A DNA stretch of 64,000 nucleotides from Pedococcus_A sp963730585. GTDB taxonomy: Bacteria > Actinomycetota > Actinomycetes > Actinomycetales > Dermatophilaceae. A model generated the notes under the pieces. The model had not been told where the DNA came from. It was given only the letters and a program-made list of their open reading frames with translations, and ran no database searches. The position numbers and the translations under genes are program-made. Of this stretch, positions 1 to 8,037 are shown one piece after another (the first letter of the stretch is position 1; every line of letters starts with the position of its first letter). The stretch spans positions 62,001-126,000 of the forward strand of contig CAVSSL010000013.1 of NCBI GenBank assembly GCA_963730585.1. The letters are read 5' to 3'.

Positions 1-1142
1 GCACAGAGGTAGTGCAGTCCGGGCTCACCGTCAGGTGTCGTGAGGAACCGGTCCTTGGGGCAGCCGCCGTTGCAGGCGAACCGCACGTCGCACTGAAGGC
101 AGTACGCCGGCAGGGTGGTCGACTTGGCCTGCCCGAAGGCCTGTTGCTGCGGTGACACCGCCAGCTGCAGCAAGGTCCGGTCGCCCCTGATGTTGCCCAG
201 GAGGTACTTCTCCTCGACGTAGTGGTCACACGAGTACAGGTCGCCGTTGTGCTCGAGCGCGAGGGCGGAGCCGCACGTCCGGGCATGGACGCACATCCCC
301 ATCTGGTCCATGCCCATCCAGTGGGCCAGCGCGGTGTCGAACATCTGCACGAAGACGTCGCCGACGTCGTGGCGCGCCCACTCCTCGAACACGTCGACGA
401 GGAACTGCCCGAACTGCTCGGCGCCAACCGTGCGGTGGGTGACGAGGTCCCCCTCCTGGCGGTACAGCGGACGCTCGCCGCTGCGCCGGCCCCACCCGGT
501 CTCGGCCAGCGGGAGCTGCTCGGCCGTCACCCGCTCGACGATGGGGATGAGCTGGATGTACTGCGCGCCGAGCTCGTCCCGCAGGAACGCGTAGACCTCC
601 CGGCCGTGGTCACCGTTGGCCGCATTGATGGTGGTGAGGGCGTTCCACTCGACTCCGTGGCGCTGCAGGACCCCGAGGCCGCGCAGGACGCGGTCGAAGG
701 TGGGCTTGCCACCCTTGTCGACGCGGTAGGCGTCGTGCATCTCGCGCGGGCCGTCGATGGACAGGCCCACCAGGAAGCCGTGCTCCTTCAGGAACGCACC
801 CCAGTCGTCGTCGAGCAGCGTGCCGTTGGTCTGCAGGGTGTTGAGCACCCGCTGCCCGGGACGGCGAAACTGCTCCTCGAGCTCCAGGGTGCGGCGCATG
901 AAGTCGAGACCCATGAGGGTCGGCTCCCCACCCTGGAACGCGACGACCACCTCGTCGGCCTGGCTGTGCGCTGCGAGGAGCTGGCTGACGTATGCCGCGT
1001 GGACCGCAGGGTCCATGCGAAAGGCGCTGTCCGGGTAGAGCTGGTCCTTCGAGAGGAAGAAGCAGTACTCGCAGTCCAGGTTGCAGATGGCGCCAGTCGG
1101 TTTCGCCATCACGTGGAAGGCCGCGGGTGCGGTCAGGCTCAA
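1..1142 (-). CDS. Anaerobic-type sulfatase-maturating radical SAM enzyme (anSME), 3' end outside window
   Basis: Radical SAM/SPASM enzyme that converts the active-site Cys or Ser of a sulfatase to formylglycine. About 380 codons lie in the window and the C-terminus is cut off at base 1. Seen: the CX3CX2C cluster for the SAM 4Fe-4S centre (C20, C24, C27 counted from the proposed start) just after the family phrase FHVMAKPTGAICNLDC, and near the window edge the SPASM-type phrase RFACNGGCPKDRF. I chose TTG at 1142 because it overlaps the stop of the preceding small ORF (TTGA) and has GGAGG just upstream; a stop lies in frame at 1173-1175, and ATG 1109 is the alternative. It is the last visible gene of a three-gene operon and sits 1.2 kb from a Cys-type arylsulfatase, its likely substrate. 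Confidence 0.9.
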   Translation of the reverse strand, partial: MSLTAPAAFHVMAKPTGAICNLDCEYCFFLSKDQLYPDSAFRMDPAVHAAYVSQLLAAHSQADEVVVAFQGGEPTLMGLDFMRRTLELEEQFRRPGQRVLNTLQTNGTLLDDDWGAFLKEHGFLVGLSIDGPREMHDAYRVDKGGKPTFDRVLRGLGVLQRHGVEWNALTTINAANGDHGREVYAFLRDELGAQYIQLIPIVERVTAEQLPLAETGWGRRSGERPLYRQEGDLVTHRTVGAEQFGQFLVDVFEEWARHDVGDVFVQMFDTALAHWMGMDQMGMCVHARTCGSALALEHNGDLYSCDHYVEEKYLLGNIRGDRTLLQLAVSPQQQAFGQAKSTTLPAYCLQCDVRFACNGGCPKDRFLTTPDGEPGLHYLC

Positions 1143-1291
1143 CGCCTCCGGTCCCTGCGGTCGTCCCGCCGGTCACCACGTCGATCGACCCCGTGGGCCA
1201 CGACTGCGACCGTGGCCACCGTGGCGGCTGTGCGCGCCACGGGCGCCGGCCCGATCACGCCCCGGCGTGCCCTTCGTGCTGCAAGTGGCAT
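1139..1291 (-). CDS. Small basic protein between DUF6325 and sulfatase maturase
   Basis: A 50-codon ORF with ATG at 1291, one base after the DUF6325 stop, preceded by GGAG and overlapping the maturase start by TTGA. The product has an Arg-rich N-terminus, a short Ala/Thr/Val hydrophobic stretch (about residues 20-32) and an Arg/Asp-rich tail. Small proteins of this pattern often sit beside DUF6325 genes in actinobacteria, from memory. Function is unknown. The tight packing on both sides is the main evidence that it is translated. Confidence 0.6.
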   Translation of the reverse strand: MPLAARRARRGVIGPAPVARTAATVATVAVVAHGVDRRGDRRDDRRDRRR

Positions 1292-1292
1292 G

Positions 1293-1790
1293 TCATTCTC
1301 CTTCGGTCCGCTGTGCGCTGTCGTCGTCCTGGTCCGCGTCCGCCTCGATGGCGGCGAGGATCGCCTGTACCGGTATGCGGCCGTTGGCGACCAGTTGCCC
1401 CCCAGCCCGGCGCACGGCTGACGCGAAGGGCGCCGCCCAGGTGTTCTCCCACACCAGGAGGGCCGCGCTGCTGCCGGGCTCCACGGCCGCGGCCACCGCC
1501 TCGACGTCCTCGGCCCCGAGCAGCATCGCCAGCTCCGTCTCGTAGGCGACGATGCCGCCGAGCTCGCTCTCGTCGAGGTCGTTGATCTCGAAGAGGTCGA
1601 TTGACCCGTCGTCAGCCTTCTTGATCAGGACGAGGTCGAGCACCCGGATGGTGCCCGCCTCCACGAGGTCGTCGAGCGCCGGGGCGATCTCCCCCTTGAA
1701 GCGGCTCCCCGGAAACTCCACCACCAGCCAGTCGACCGGGCCGAGCTCGTCTACGGACTCAGCGGTCTCTCTGCTCAGCTGGTCGGTCAT
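1293..1790 (-). CDS. DUF6325 family protein
   Basis: 165 residues. The phrase GPVDWLVVEFPGSRFKGEI near the N-terminus followed by an acidic domain (DLVLIKKADDGSIDLFEI) is characteristic of DUF6325, once grouped with DUF1269-like membrane or stress proteins. The body alternates acidic and hydrophobic strands and ends in a highly acidic tail. ATG 1790 is chosen because AGGAGG lies 7 nt upstream; the open frame continues further upstream without coding character. It heads an operon with the small basic protein and the sulfatase maturase. A 17-bp dyad lies about 90 nt upstream. Biochemical function is not known. Confidence 0.85.
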   Translation of the reverse strand: MTDQLSRETAESVDELGPVDWLVVEFPGSRFKGEIAPALDDLVEAGTIRVLDLVLIKKADDGSIDLFEINDLDESELGGIVAYETELAMLLGAEDVEAVAAAVEPGSSAALLVWENTWAAPFASAVRRAGGQLVANGRIPVQAILAAIEADADQDDDSAQRTEGE

Positions 1791-1878
1791 GGTCAGGCCT
1801 CCTGCACTCATGGGCAAGGACCTGGGAAAGCGGTCCTCGCGGTCCTGCCATGTTCTGCTCGGGCCCGTAGTCCCCACA

Positions 1879-1895
1879 TCACCCCCTCGGGGTGA
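1879..1895. promoter_or_regulatory. 17-bp dyad upstream of the DUF6325-maturase operon
   Basis: Perfect 7-bp inverted repeat TCACCCC-CTC-GGGGTGA, about 90 nt upstream of the DUF6325 start. A closely related 17-bp dyad is present upstream of the arylsulfatase at 2289-2305. The symmetry suggests a dimeric transcription factor site; which factor is not visible. Confidence 0.45.
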
Positions 1896-1955
1896 GAGGG
1901 TGCTGCCGTGCAGGGGAACAAAGCACGCAAAGCACACCCCGAGGCGAATAGCACC

Positions 1956-2276
1956 ATGACCACCACCCGTCCCCACGACGACTCCTTCGTGACCGCCCTG
2001 GGCCTCACCCTCCGCCGCCACCTCTGGCGCAGCTTCACCCCGCGACTGCTCGCACGGATGGTCCTGGCCCAGTGGGACCGCCTTGCCGTGGAGCGCCTCC
2101 TGGCCGACGTGCCGGGCGCGTCTCCCGGCACCTGGGGCGAGGTCGCGCCCGCACCCGTCGATGACCCGCGCGCCGACGCCCTCGAGGCCCACCTGGCGGC
2201 GCACCGGTGGAAGCACCTCACGGCCGGCGCACTCGGCCGGCAGCTGCTCCCGCTGCTCGACGACGTGCCCCGCTAG
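1956..2276 (+). CDS. Hypothetical protein upstream of arylsulfatase
   Basis: 106 residues from ATG 1956, with GAGG about 11 nt upstream; an in-frame upstream start at 1908 is possible but has a poor codon pattern. The sequence is rich in Arg, Leu and Ala with Trp residues (HLWRSF, MVLAQWDRL, HRWKHL), without signal peptide or membrane segment. High GC at third positions supports coding. It lies on the plus strand just before the arylsulfatase, separated by the 2289-2305 dyad. I do not recognise a family. Confidence 0.55.
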   Translation: MTTTRPHDDSFVTALGLTLRRHLWRSFTPRLLARMVLAQWDRLAVERLLADVPGASPGTWGEVAPAPVDDPRADALEAHLAAHRWKHLTAGALGRQLLPLLDDVPR

Positions 2277-2288
2277 CGCCGCTGCAGC

Positions 2289-2305
2289 TCACCCCTCTCG
2301 GGTGA
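2289..2305. promoter_or_regulatory. 17-bp dyad upstream of arylsulfatase
   Basis: TCACCC-CTCTC-GGGTGA, 6-bp arms with a 5-nt spacer, 17 nt overall like the 1879-1895 element, and about 64 nt before the arylsulfatase ATG. The two elements share their outer arms and overall length. This suggests that the sulfatase and the maturase operon are controlled together. Confidence 0.45.
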
Positions 2306-2368
2306 TGCCGAGGGACGCCAGCTCACTGGACTGTGGAGAGAACGCTTCTACGGAAAGGTGTCTCTCCC

Positions 2369-4720
2369 ATGGCTTTCACGGAGTACGACCCGGGCACGAG
2401 CTTCCCCGGCGTCATCGGACGCACTGCTGACGAGTCGGAACCTGCCTGGCCCCGGCCGGTGCGCGCCGTCGCGGGATCGCCCAACGTCATGATCGTCGTG
2501 CTGGACGACACCGGCTTCGGGCAGCTCGGGTGCTACGGCAGCCCCATCGCCACGCCGAACCTGGACCGCCTGGCCGCCCGCGGGCTGCGCTACAACAACA
2601 TGCACACGACGGCCCTGTGCTCGCCGAGCCGGGCGTGCATCCTGACCGGGCGCAACCACCACAGCAACGCCATGGCCTGCATCACCGAGGCCGCCACCGG
2701 CTACCCGGGCTACAACGGGTCGATCCCGTTCGAGAACGGCTTCCTGTCGGAGATGCTGCTGCAGCACGGCTACAACACCTACATGGTCGGGAAGTACCAC
2801 CTGCTGCCGAGCAGCGAGGAGACCCCCGCGGGCCCCTACGACCGCTGGCCGCTCGGTCGGGGCTTCCAGCGCTACTACGGCTTCCTCGGGGGCGACACCA
2901 GCCAGTGGGATCCCGACCTCGTCTACGACAACCACCAGGTCGAACCGCCGAGGACAGCGGCGGAGGGGTACCACCTCACCGAAGACCTTGCCGACAAGGC
3001 GATCGAGTTCATCGCCGACGCCAAGCAGATCGACCCGGGCAAGCCCTTCTACCTCCACTTCTGCCCGGGTGCCACGCACGCGCCGCACCACGTCCCGAAG
3101 GAGTGGGCGGACCGCTACCGGGGGGCCTTCGACGACGGCTGGGAGGCCTACCGCGAACGCGTGTTCACCCGGCAGAAGGAGCTCGGCATCGTGCCTGAGA
3201 CCGCGGAGCTGTCGCGGCACGACCCCGACGTCCCGGAGTGGAGCACCCTGAGTGACGACCAGCGCCGGTTGTACGCCCGCATGATGGAGGTCTTCGCCGG
3301 GTTCCTCTCGCACACGGACCACCACCTCGGTCGGGTCCTCGACTACCTCGAGAGCATCGGTGAGCTCGACAACACCCTCGTGATGGTGGTCTCCGACAAC
3401 GGCGCCAGCTCCGAGGGCGGACCGACGGGCACGACCAACGAGGCGCAGTTCTTCAACAACGCGCCCGAGCCCTTCGAGGACAGCCTCGCCGTGATCGACG
3501 AGATCGGCGGTCCCCACCACTTCAACCACTACCCGTGGGGATGGACGTGGGCGGGGAACACTCCCTTCCGCCGCTGGAAGCGCGAGACGTACCGCGGTGG
3601 CACCTCCGACCCGTTCATCGTGAGCTGGCCGCGGGGAATCAATGCGATGGGCGAGGTGCGCCCTCAGTACACCCACATCATCGACATCGTGCCGACCGTC
3701 CTCGAGCTGCTGGGCATCGAGCCGCCGAGCACCATCCGCGGGGTCACCCAGTCACCGCTGCAGGGCGTGAGCTTCGGCTACTCCCTCAAGGAGGCCGAGG
3801 CGGCGAGCCGTCACCGGACGCAGTACTTCGAGATGATGGGCCACCGTTCGCTCTACCACGACGGATGGCGGGCGGTGTGCCCCTGGCCGGGGCCGTCCTT
3901 CGCCGAGGCGGGCAAGGGGTTCGGCGAGCCGATCTCCACGAGCACGCTCAGCGACCTCGACGCGCACGGCTGGGAGCTCTACCACGTCGCCGAGGACTTC
4001 GCGGAGTGCCACGACGTCGCCGAGGGCAACCGCGACAGGCTGATCGCGCTCATCGCCACCTGGTACGCCGAGGCAGGCAAGTACGACGTCCTTCCCATCG
4101 ACGGCAGCGGGCTGGCCCGCTTCGCGCTGGACAAGCCGCTGGTGGCGCCGCCCCGCAGCTCCTACACCTTCTACCCCAACACGCAGTCGGTGCCCTTCTT
4201 CGCGGGGCCGCGCCTGCTCAACCGCCCCCACAGCATCTCGGCGACGGTGCGCATCCCCGACGCGGGCGCCGAGGGCGTGCTGCTGGCCCAGGGCACGGGG
4301 GCCGGTGGGTTCTCGCTCTACGTCCAGGACGGGCGCCTGCGCTACGTGCACAACTGGGTGGGTCGCGAGATGTTCGACGTCGCGTCCACCGAGCCAGTGC
4401 CACCCGGCGACCACGAGCTGCGCTTCGAGTTCGAGCCGCAGGGCGAGCCAGACCTCGCCAAGGGCCACGGCATGCCCGGCCGCTTCCAGCTCTACGTGGA
4501 CAACGAGCTCGTCGGGTCCCGGGACGTCCCCTGGACCACGCCCTTCGCGTTCAACCCCGGCGCGCTGACCTGTGGTGCCGACCCGGGTTCCACGGTCACC
4601 TCCGCGTATGCCGCGCCGTTCCGCTTCACCGGCACGCTGCGCAAGGTCACGGTGGACCTCTCCGGAGAGCTGATCCAGGACAAGGAGAGCGAGCTGCGGG
4701 TCGCCATGGCCCGGCAGTAG
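2369..4720 (+). CDS. Arylsulfatase (Cys-type, formylglycine-dependent)
   Basis: 783 residues, the length of large actinobacterial arylsulfatases, which hydrolyse sulfate esters. Seen: N-terminal metal-binding DD at 46-47 (VLDDTGFGQLGCYGSP), and the signature C84-SPSR followed by ACILTGR, in which Cys84 would become formylglycine. Further alkaline-phosphatase-fold motifs follow (VSDNGASSEGG, about residues 350-360), and a C-terminal beta-rich domain (from about 600) resembles a lectin-like or sugar-binding module. No clear signal peptide. ATG 2369 has GGAAAGG upstream; a GTG at 2333 in the same frame is less likely. A maturase is encoded 1.2 kb away on the other strand. A stable hairpin follows the gene. 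Confidence 0.92.
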   Translation: MAFTEYDPGTSFPGVIGRTADESEPAWPRPVRAVAGSPNVMIVVLDDTGFGQLGCYGSPIATPNLDRLAARGLRYNNMHTTALCSPSRACILTGRNHHSNAMACITEAATGYPGYNGSIPFENGFLSEMLLQHGYNTYMVGKYHLLPSSEETPAGPYDRWPLGRGFQRYYGFLGGDTSQWDPDLVYDNHQVEPPRTAAEGYHLTEDLADKAIEFIADAKQIDPGKPFYLHFCPGATHAPHHVPKEWADRYRGAFDDGWEAYRERVFTRQKELGIVPETAELSRHDPDVPEWSTLSDDQRRLYARMMEVFAGFLSHTDHHLGRVLDYLESIGELDNTLVMVVSDNGASSEGGPTGTTNEAQFFNNAPEPFEDSLAVIDEIGGPHHFNHYPWGWTWAGNTPFRRWKRETYRGGTSDPFIVSWPRGINAMGEVRPQYTHIIDIVPTVLELLGIEPPSTIRGVTQSPLQGVSFGYSLKEAEAASRHRTQYFEMMGHRSLYHDGWRAVCPWPGPSFAEAGKGFGEPISTSTLSDLDAHGWELYHVAEDFAECHDVAEGNRDRLIALIATWYAEAGKYDVLPIDGSGLARFALDKPLVAPPRSSYTFYPNTQSVPFFAGPRLLNRPHSISATVRIPDAGAEGVLLAQGTGAGGFSLYVQDGRLRYVHNWVGREMFDVASTEPVPPGDHELRFEFEPQGEPDLAKGHGMPGRFQLYVDNELVGSRDVPWTTPFAFNPGALTCGADPGSTVTSAYAAPFRFTGTLRKVTVDLSGELIQDKESELRVAMARQ

Positions 4721-4744
4721 CGGCGGGACCGCCGTCCAGCCGAG

Positions 4745-4792
4745 GTCCCAGCTCTCGGGCCAAGACCCGCGTCGTGACCCGAGAGCTGGGAC
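4745..4792. terminator. Bidirectional terminator-like hairpin
   Basis: Perfect 15-bp inverted repeat (GTCCCAGCTCTCGGG at 4745-4759 with its complement at 4778-4792, 18-nt loop) between the converging arylsulfatase and SNF2 helicase genes. No long T-tract, so it is either a GC-rich actinobacterial terminator or a dispersed extragenic repeat. Confidence 0.65.
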
Positions 4793-4798
4793 TTCGGT

Positions 4799-6937
4799 CT
4801 ACGGGGAGGCGGGCAGCTGCGCGGTCAGCGCCTCGGTCAGCAGCGCCACCAGGGCCTCGAGCTGGATGTCGGCCGACGAGGAGATCTCCTCGTCGGAGCC
4901 GTCGAGGGCCCGGGCGGCCAGGCCGGCCTTGCTGTCGATCAGCTGGGCGATCTTGGTGTCCATGGTCTGCGCGGCGATGATGCGCCACGCCGTGACGGGG
5001 TCGCTCTGACCGATGCGGTGCACGCGGTCGATCGCCTGGGTCTGCTCGGCGTCGGTCCACGACAGCTCGGCGAGCACGACGTTGGAGGCGACCTGCAGGT
5101 TCAGGCCGACACCGGCGGCGGTGAGCGAGCAGACCGCGACGGCGACGTCGGGGTCCTGCACGAACGCGTCGACCTGCTGCTGGCGCACCTTGGAGGTCTG
5201 GTCGCCGCGGATCGAGGAGTAGCGGATGCCGCGCCGGGCGAAGAGCTCCTCGGCCGCGTCCATGACGTCGACGTGCTTGGCGAAGAAGACGACCTTGCCC
5301 ACGCTGCGCGCGAGCTGGGCGGCGTAGTCGGCGGCGAGCTCGGCCTTGGCCTTGCCGATGCGGCGCAGCATGCCGAAGACGTTGCCGTCGGCCTTGCTGG
5401 AGCTGGCCTCCTCGCGCTCCCACGTGGCGACGCGCCGCACGAGGTCGTGGTCGATGCCCTCGGCCGGCACGCCGGTGCCGCGGGCGGCCAGCGCGCTCTC
5501 GTAGCGCTGGACCAGGCGACGGGCCAGCTCGCGCTCGGCGGCGCGGATGGACCGCCCGGCCTCGTCGTCGAGCTCGACCGGCAGGTCGGCGATGCGGCGG
5601 GCCGGGATGTCGGAGGCCACGTCGACCTTGCGCCGGCGGACGATGCCGAGGTCGACGACGGTCGCGCGGGCGGAGGCGTAGAAGCCGGTGTCGGCCGGGC
5701 TCAGCCCGACCTCCTCGAGCTTCTCCATGAGGCGGGGCCGGGGCTGCTTGTCGTCGATCCAGCCGAGGAACTGCCAGATGGCGCGGAAGTCCTCGATGTC
5801 GTTGATCAGCGGGGTGCCGGTCAGCGCCATCAGCAGCGGGTTGGCGGTGCGCTGACGGAGGCGGTCCGCGAGCTGGAGCACGTGCTGCGAGCGCTGCGAC
5901 GACTTGTTCTTGATGAAGTGCGCCTCGTCGACCACCATGCCGCGGAAGCCGAGGTCGCCCAGCCAGCCGACGTGCCGGTCGAGCACCTCGTAGTTGACGA
6001 CGATGATGTCGGCGAAGCCGTCGATCGTGTGGCCGTCGCCATGGATGACGGTGGCCTTGTGCTTCGGCGTCCACAGCTGCGCCTCGCGGGCCCAGTTGGC
6101 CTTGACGACGTTCGGGACGACCGCGAGCAGGGGGTAGGCGTCGGCGGCCTGCGCCGCCAACAGCGCCTGCGCGGTCTTGCCCAGGCCCGGCTCGTCGGCG
6201 AGGAGGAAGGTGCGGTGACCCTCGCGCGCCGCCTCGACGACCTGGGCCTGGTGGTGCATCAGCACCTGGCCGCCGGGCGCCTGCAGGGAGGTCGGCTCGG
6301 GCAGGTCCATGCAGGACGAGCCACCACCCTCCTCGAACGAGCGGAACAGCGGGCCGAGCAGCTCCCAGCCGGAGAGACGGCCGTGGCGCACGCGCTGGTG
6401 CTGCACGGCGGAGAAGTCGGGGGCGAGGAAGGGGTTGGCCAGCTGGCGCGAGATCACCGACTGCGGAACGACCCGGCGCTCCGTCGGTGCGGACGTCGTC
6501 GTCACGGCCTCCGGCTCGGGCTCCGGCTCGGGCTCGGCCTCCATGCCGGCGGCCTGGAGCATCTCCAGCCGCAGCGACTTGGCGGCCCCCGTGACGAGGG
6601 CGTCCTCGGCCAGCAGCGACAGCAGCGAGGTGTCGCGCGCGGCGGTCTTGGCGAGGATCGTCGCGATGCCGTCGAGCCGCTTGAGCTGTTCGGCCCGCTG
6701 CCCCTCGGTGATCGAGGTGTCACCCTTGACCCGCGTCCGCTCCTCGCGCACGAGCAGCGCGATGACCTGGAACTTGGTCCGCGACGACGGCCTCAGCCGC
6801 CCGCGCTGCGCCGCTCCCTCGACCTCGCGCACCGCCTTGGCGAGCACGGGGAACAGCCCCTCCTCGTCGCGGACTCGCCGCTGGGCGCGGGGGGCGGTGC
6901 GGGTGGCGCCGGACTGGCGCTGGCCTCGTTGAGCCAA
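4799..6937 (-). CDS. SNF2-family DEAD-like ATP-dependent helicase
   Basis: About 712 residues. Helicase motifs in order: I (DEPGLGKTAQ), Ia (VVPNVVKANW), II (VVDEAHFIKN), III (ALTGTPLIND), V (GVGLNLQ) and VI (QAIDRVHRIGQ), the SNF2/SMARCAL-like pattern for DNA translocation or remodelling. An N-terminal extension of about 250 residues contains a Glu-Pro repeat (around residue 160). I chose TTG 6937 because AGGAGG stands 5-6 nt upstream and the product then begins MAQRGQRQSG; an ATG at 6985 and a longer frame to 7168 are open but lack a ribosome site and have poor composition. It converges with the arylsulfatase across the 4745-4792 hairpin. Substrate unknown. Confidence 0.9.
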   Translation of the reverse strand: MAQRGQRQSGATRTAPRAQRRVRDEEGLFPVLAKAVREVEGAAQRGRLRPSSRTKFQVIALLVREERTRVKGDTSITEGQRAEQLKRLDGIATILAKTAARDTSLLSLLAEDALVTGAAKSLRLEMLQAAGMEAEPEPEPEPEAVTTTSAPTERRVVPQSVISRQLANPFLAPDFSAVQHQRVRHGRLSGWELLGPLFRSFEEGGGSSCMDLPEPTSLQAPGGQVLMHHQAQVVEAAREGHRTFLLADEPGLGKTAQALLAAQAADAYPLLAVVPNVVKANWAREAQLWTPKHKATVIHGDGHTIDGFADIIVVNYEVLDRHVGWLGDLGFRGMVVDEAHFIKNKSSQRSQHVLQLADRLRQRTANPLLMALTGTPLINDIEDFRAIWQFLGWIDDKQPRPRLMEKLEEVGLSPADTGFYASARATVVDLGIVRRRKVDVASDIPARRIADLPVELDDEAGRSIRAAERELARRLVQRYESALAARGTGVPAEGIDHDLVRRVATWEREEASSSKADGNVFGMLRRIGKAKAELAADYAAQLARSVGKVVFFAKHVDVMDAAEELFARRGIRYSSIRGDQTSKVRQQQVDAFVQDPDVAVAVCSLTAAGVGLNLQVASNVVLAELSWTDAEQTQAIDRVHRIGQSDPVTAWRIIAAQTMDTKIAQLIDSKAGLAARALDGSDEEISSSADIQLEALVALLTEALTAQLPASP

Positions 6938-7303
6938 GAACTCCTCCTCAGGGGTGCCACGACGCAGGCGGTGGGAACGCGGCATACCCGCGCCCCCGGC
7001 CCTGCGGTCGGGGCGATGTGGCAACGAAAGGGATCGGCAACCGCTGGGTGCTCCAGGGCGAACCCCGGTCGAGCTGGCGGCGTTCGTGCTGCCAGTACAG
7101 CCGAGAGGCGACCCTCGACGGACCTCCAGTGGTGACCTTCCGGCCACTCGTCGATGACGAGCCGCCAACCGCCGAGGTGGCGAGGGTGGCGTGGCCGGTC
7201 CCCTTCACCGCTCGATGATACCGCTCCCTGCCCCTTCCGGCCGAGTCGCGGTGCAGCGAGGCCGGTATGCCGTGTCGGCGCCAGTCGGCGCGCCGCCGGA
7301 AGG

Positions 7304-7337
7304 GCGCGGCCCCGGACCTGCCGGTCCGGGGCCGCGC
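7304..7337. terminator. Strong GC-rich hairpin
   Basis: Perfect 15-bp stem GCGCGGCCCCGGACC with a 4-nt TGCC loop and its exact complement. It lies downstream of the minus-strand genes at 7441-7500 and 7687-7980, so it could end their transcript. Confidence 0.6.
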
Positions 7338-7440
7338 GGGCGGTGTGCCACAGGTTCCCCCGAACCCGCCGTGGCGAACCGCCGACCAGGGCGTGCGTCC
7401 CATGTCCCCCGACAGGCGGCGCGCACACCACTGGTGGTCG

Positions 7441-7500
7441 TCAGGTGCTCGTGGTGGCCACCATCCGGATTGAGGCGTCGGAGGTGTCGCGGTCGCTCAT
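7441..7500 (-). CDS. Possible 19-residue peptide ORF
   Basis: ATG at 7500 preceded by GGGGAG with 6-nt spacing encodes a 19-residue Ser/Thr/Asp-rich peptide beginning MSDRDTSDASIR, ending about 100 nt before the 7304-7337 hairpin. It follows the SOS-controlled small gene on the same strand. The good ribosome site is the only positive evidence; it could easily be chance. Confidence 0.25.
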   Translation of the reverse strand: MSDRDTSDASIRMVATTST

Positions 7501-7686
7501 GTCCATCTCCCCACGTGAGAACTCGAACAGGGGGCACCGGGGTCTGGGGTGACCAGCCGCCGGCTGCTGGACGGCGACCCCTCGCGAGAGAGGTCCAAGG
7601 ACGCGAAAGTTACAACAGGCCCCTCCCGTCGCACAAGAGGGGGCACAACGGGCGCCGGCCTCGCCGCGCCTGCTGGCGGGGCGGCC

Positions 7687-7980
7687 CTAGGACGGCGTGA
7701 CCAGCGAGGACGCCAGCCACTGCTGCACGAGGGTGACGGAACCGCGGTCCTCCACGGCATACACCACCAGCGCCTCCCACTGGACGGCTCCGCGCCGCCA
7801 CTCCACCACGAGCCCGGGGTGCGGACCCGGCGCGCCGTCGACGCCACGGACCCAGCAGTGCCGGCGGGCCGGGGCGCTTCGACCACCCTGGGTTGCGGGC
7901 GCTGCGGCGGGCGCTGCCCCGGTCTCGACAGGTCGCTGACCCAGCGGGACACCCCTGCGGTACCCCATGCCTCCTGCCAC
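7687..7980 (-). CDS. Small conserved hypothetical protein, probable SOS-regulated gene
   Basis: 97 residues from GTG 7980 (ATG 7968 is the alternative). The C-terminal two thirds look conserved: a CWV motif, then GLVVEWRRG, a Trp-containing strand (VQWEALVVYAVED) and a terminal WLASSLVTPS, a pattern I associate with small actinobacterial proteins encoded near error-prone polymerase genes. No signal peptide or membrane segment. A perfect LexA-type operator (8001-8016) lies 21 nt upstream of the GTG, leaving room for little more than a -10 box, so the mRNA may be leaderless. No imuB or dnaE2 is nearby. Function unknown. Confidence 0.7.
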   Translation of the reverse strand: MAGGMGYRRGVPLGQRPVETGAAPAAAPATQGGRSAPARRHCWVRGVDGAPGPHPGLVVEWRRGAVQWEALVVYAVEDRGSVTLVQQWLASSLVTPS

Positions 7981-8000
7981 GCACCCAGCATGCCAGAGAT

Positions 8001-8016
8001 TCGAACATGCGTTCGA
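8001..8016. promoter_or_regulatory. LexA (SOS) operator
   Basis: TCGAACATGCGTTCGA exactly matches the Gram-positive/actinobacterial LexA box pattern TCGAAC-N4-GTTCGA and is embedded in a longer 11-bp inverted repeat (7996-8021). It lies between the end of the hydrolase gene and the start of the small gene at 7980, both on the minus strand, so it should control the small gene. Confidence 0.85.
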
Positions 8017-8037
8017 ATCTCGCAGGGGATCCCTCTC

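Larger units (their letters stand above)
6938..7686. other. Long intergenic stretch with no convincing gene
   Basis: About 750 bases upstream of the SNF2 helicase. Several open frames cross it, but none has a ribosome site plus coherent codon use. It holds a strong hairpin (7304-7337), a possible 19-residue ORF (7441-7500), and a GTATGCCG copy near 7264. The segment 7570-7640 is less GC-rich and contains an A-rich patch, which could be a promoter; I could not assign one. Confidence 0.5.

Noticed and set aside
5018..7135. Plus-strand open frame over 700 codons opposite the SNF2 helicase
   Set aside because: It shows mirror-like low-complexity composition; the minus strand has all helicase motifs.
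7205..7537. Minus-strand 110-codon frame in the 6938-7686 gap
   Set aside because: Composition is Arg/Pro-rich with no ribosome site and it spans the strong hairpin at 7304-7337.
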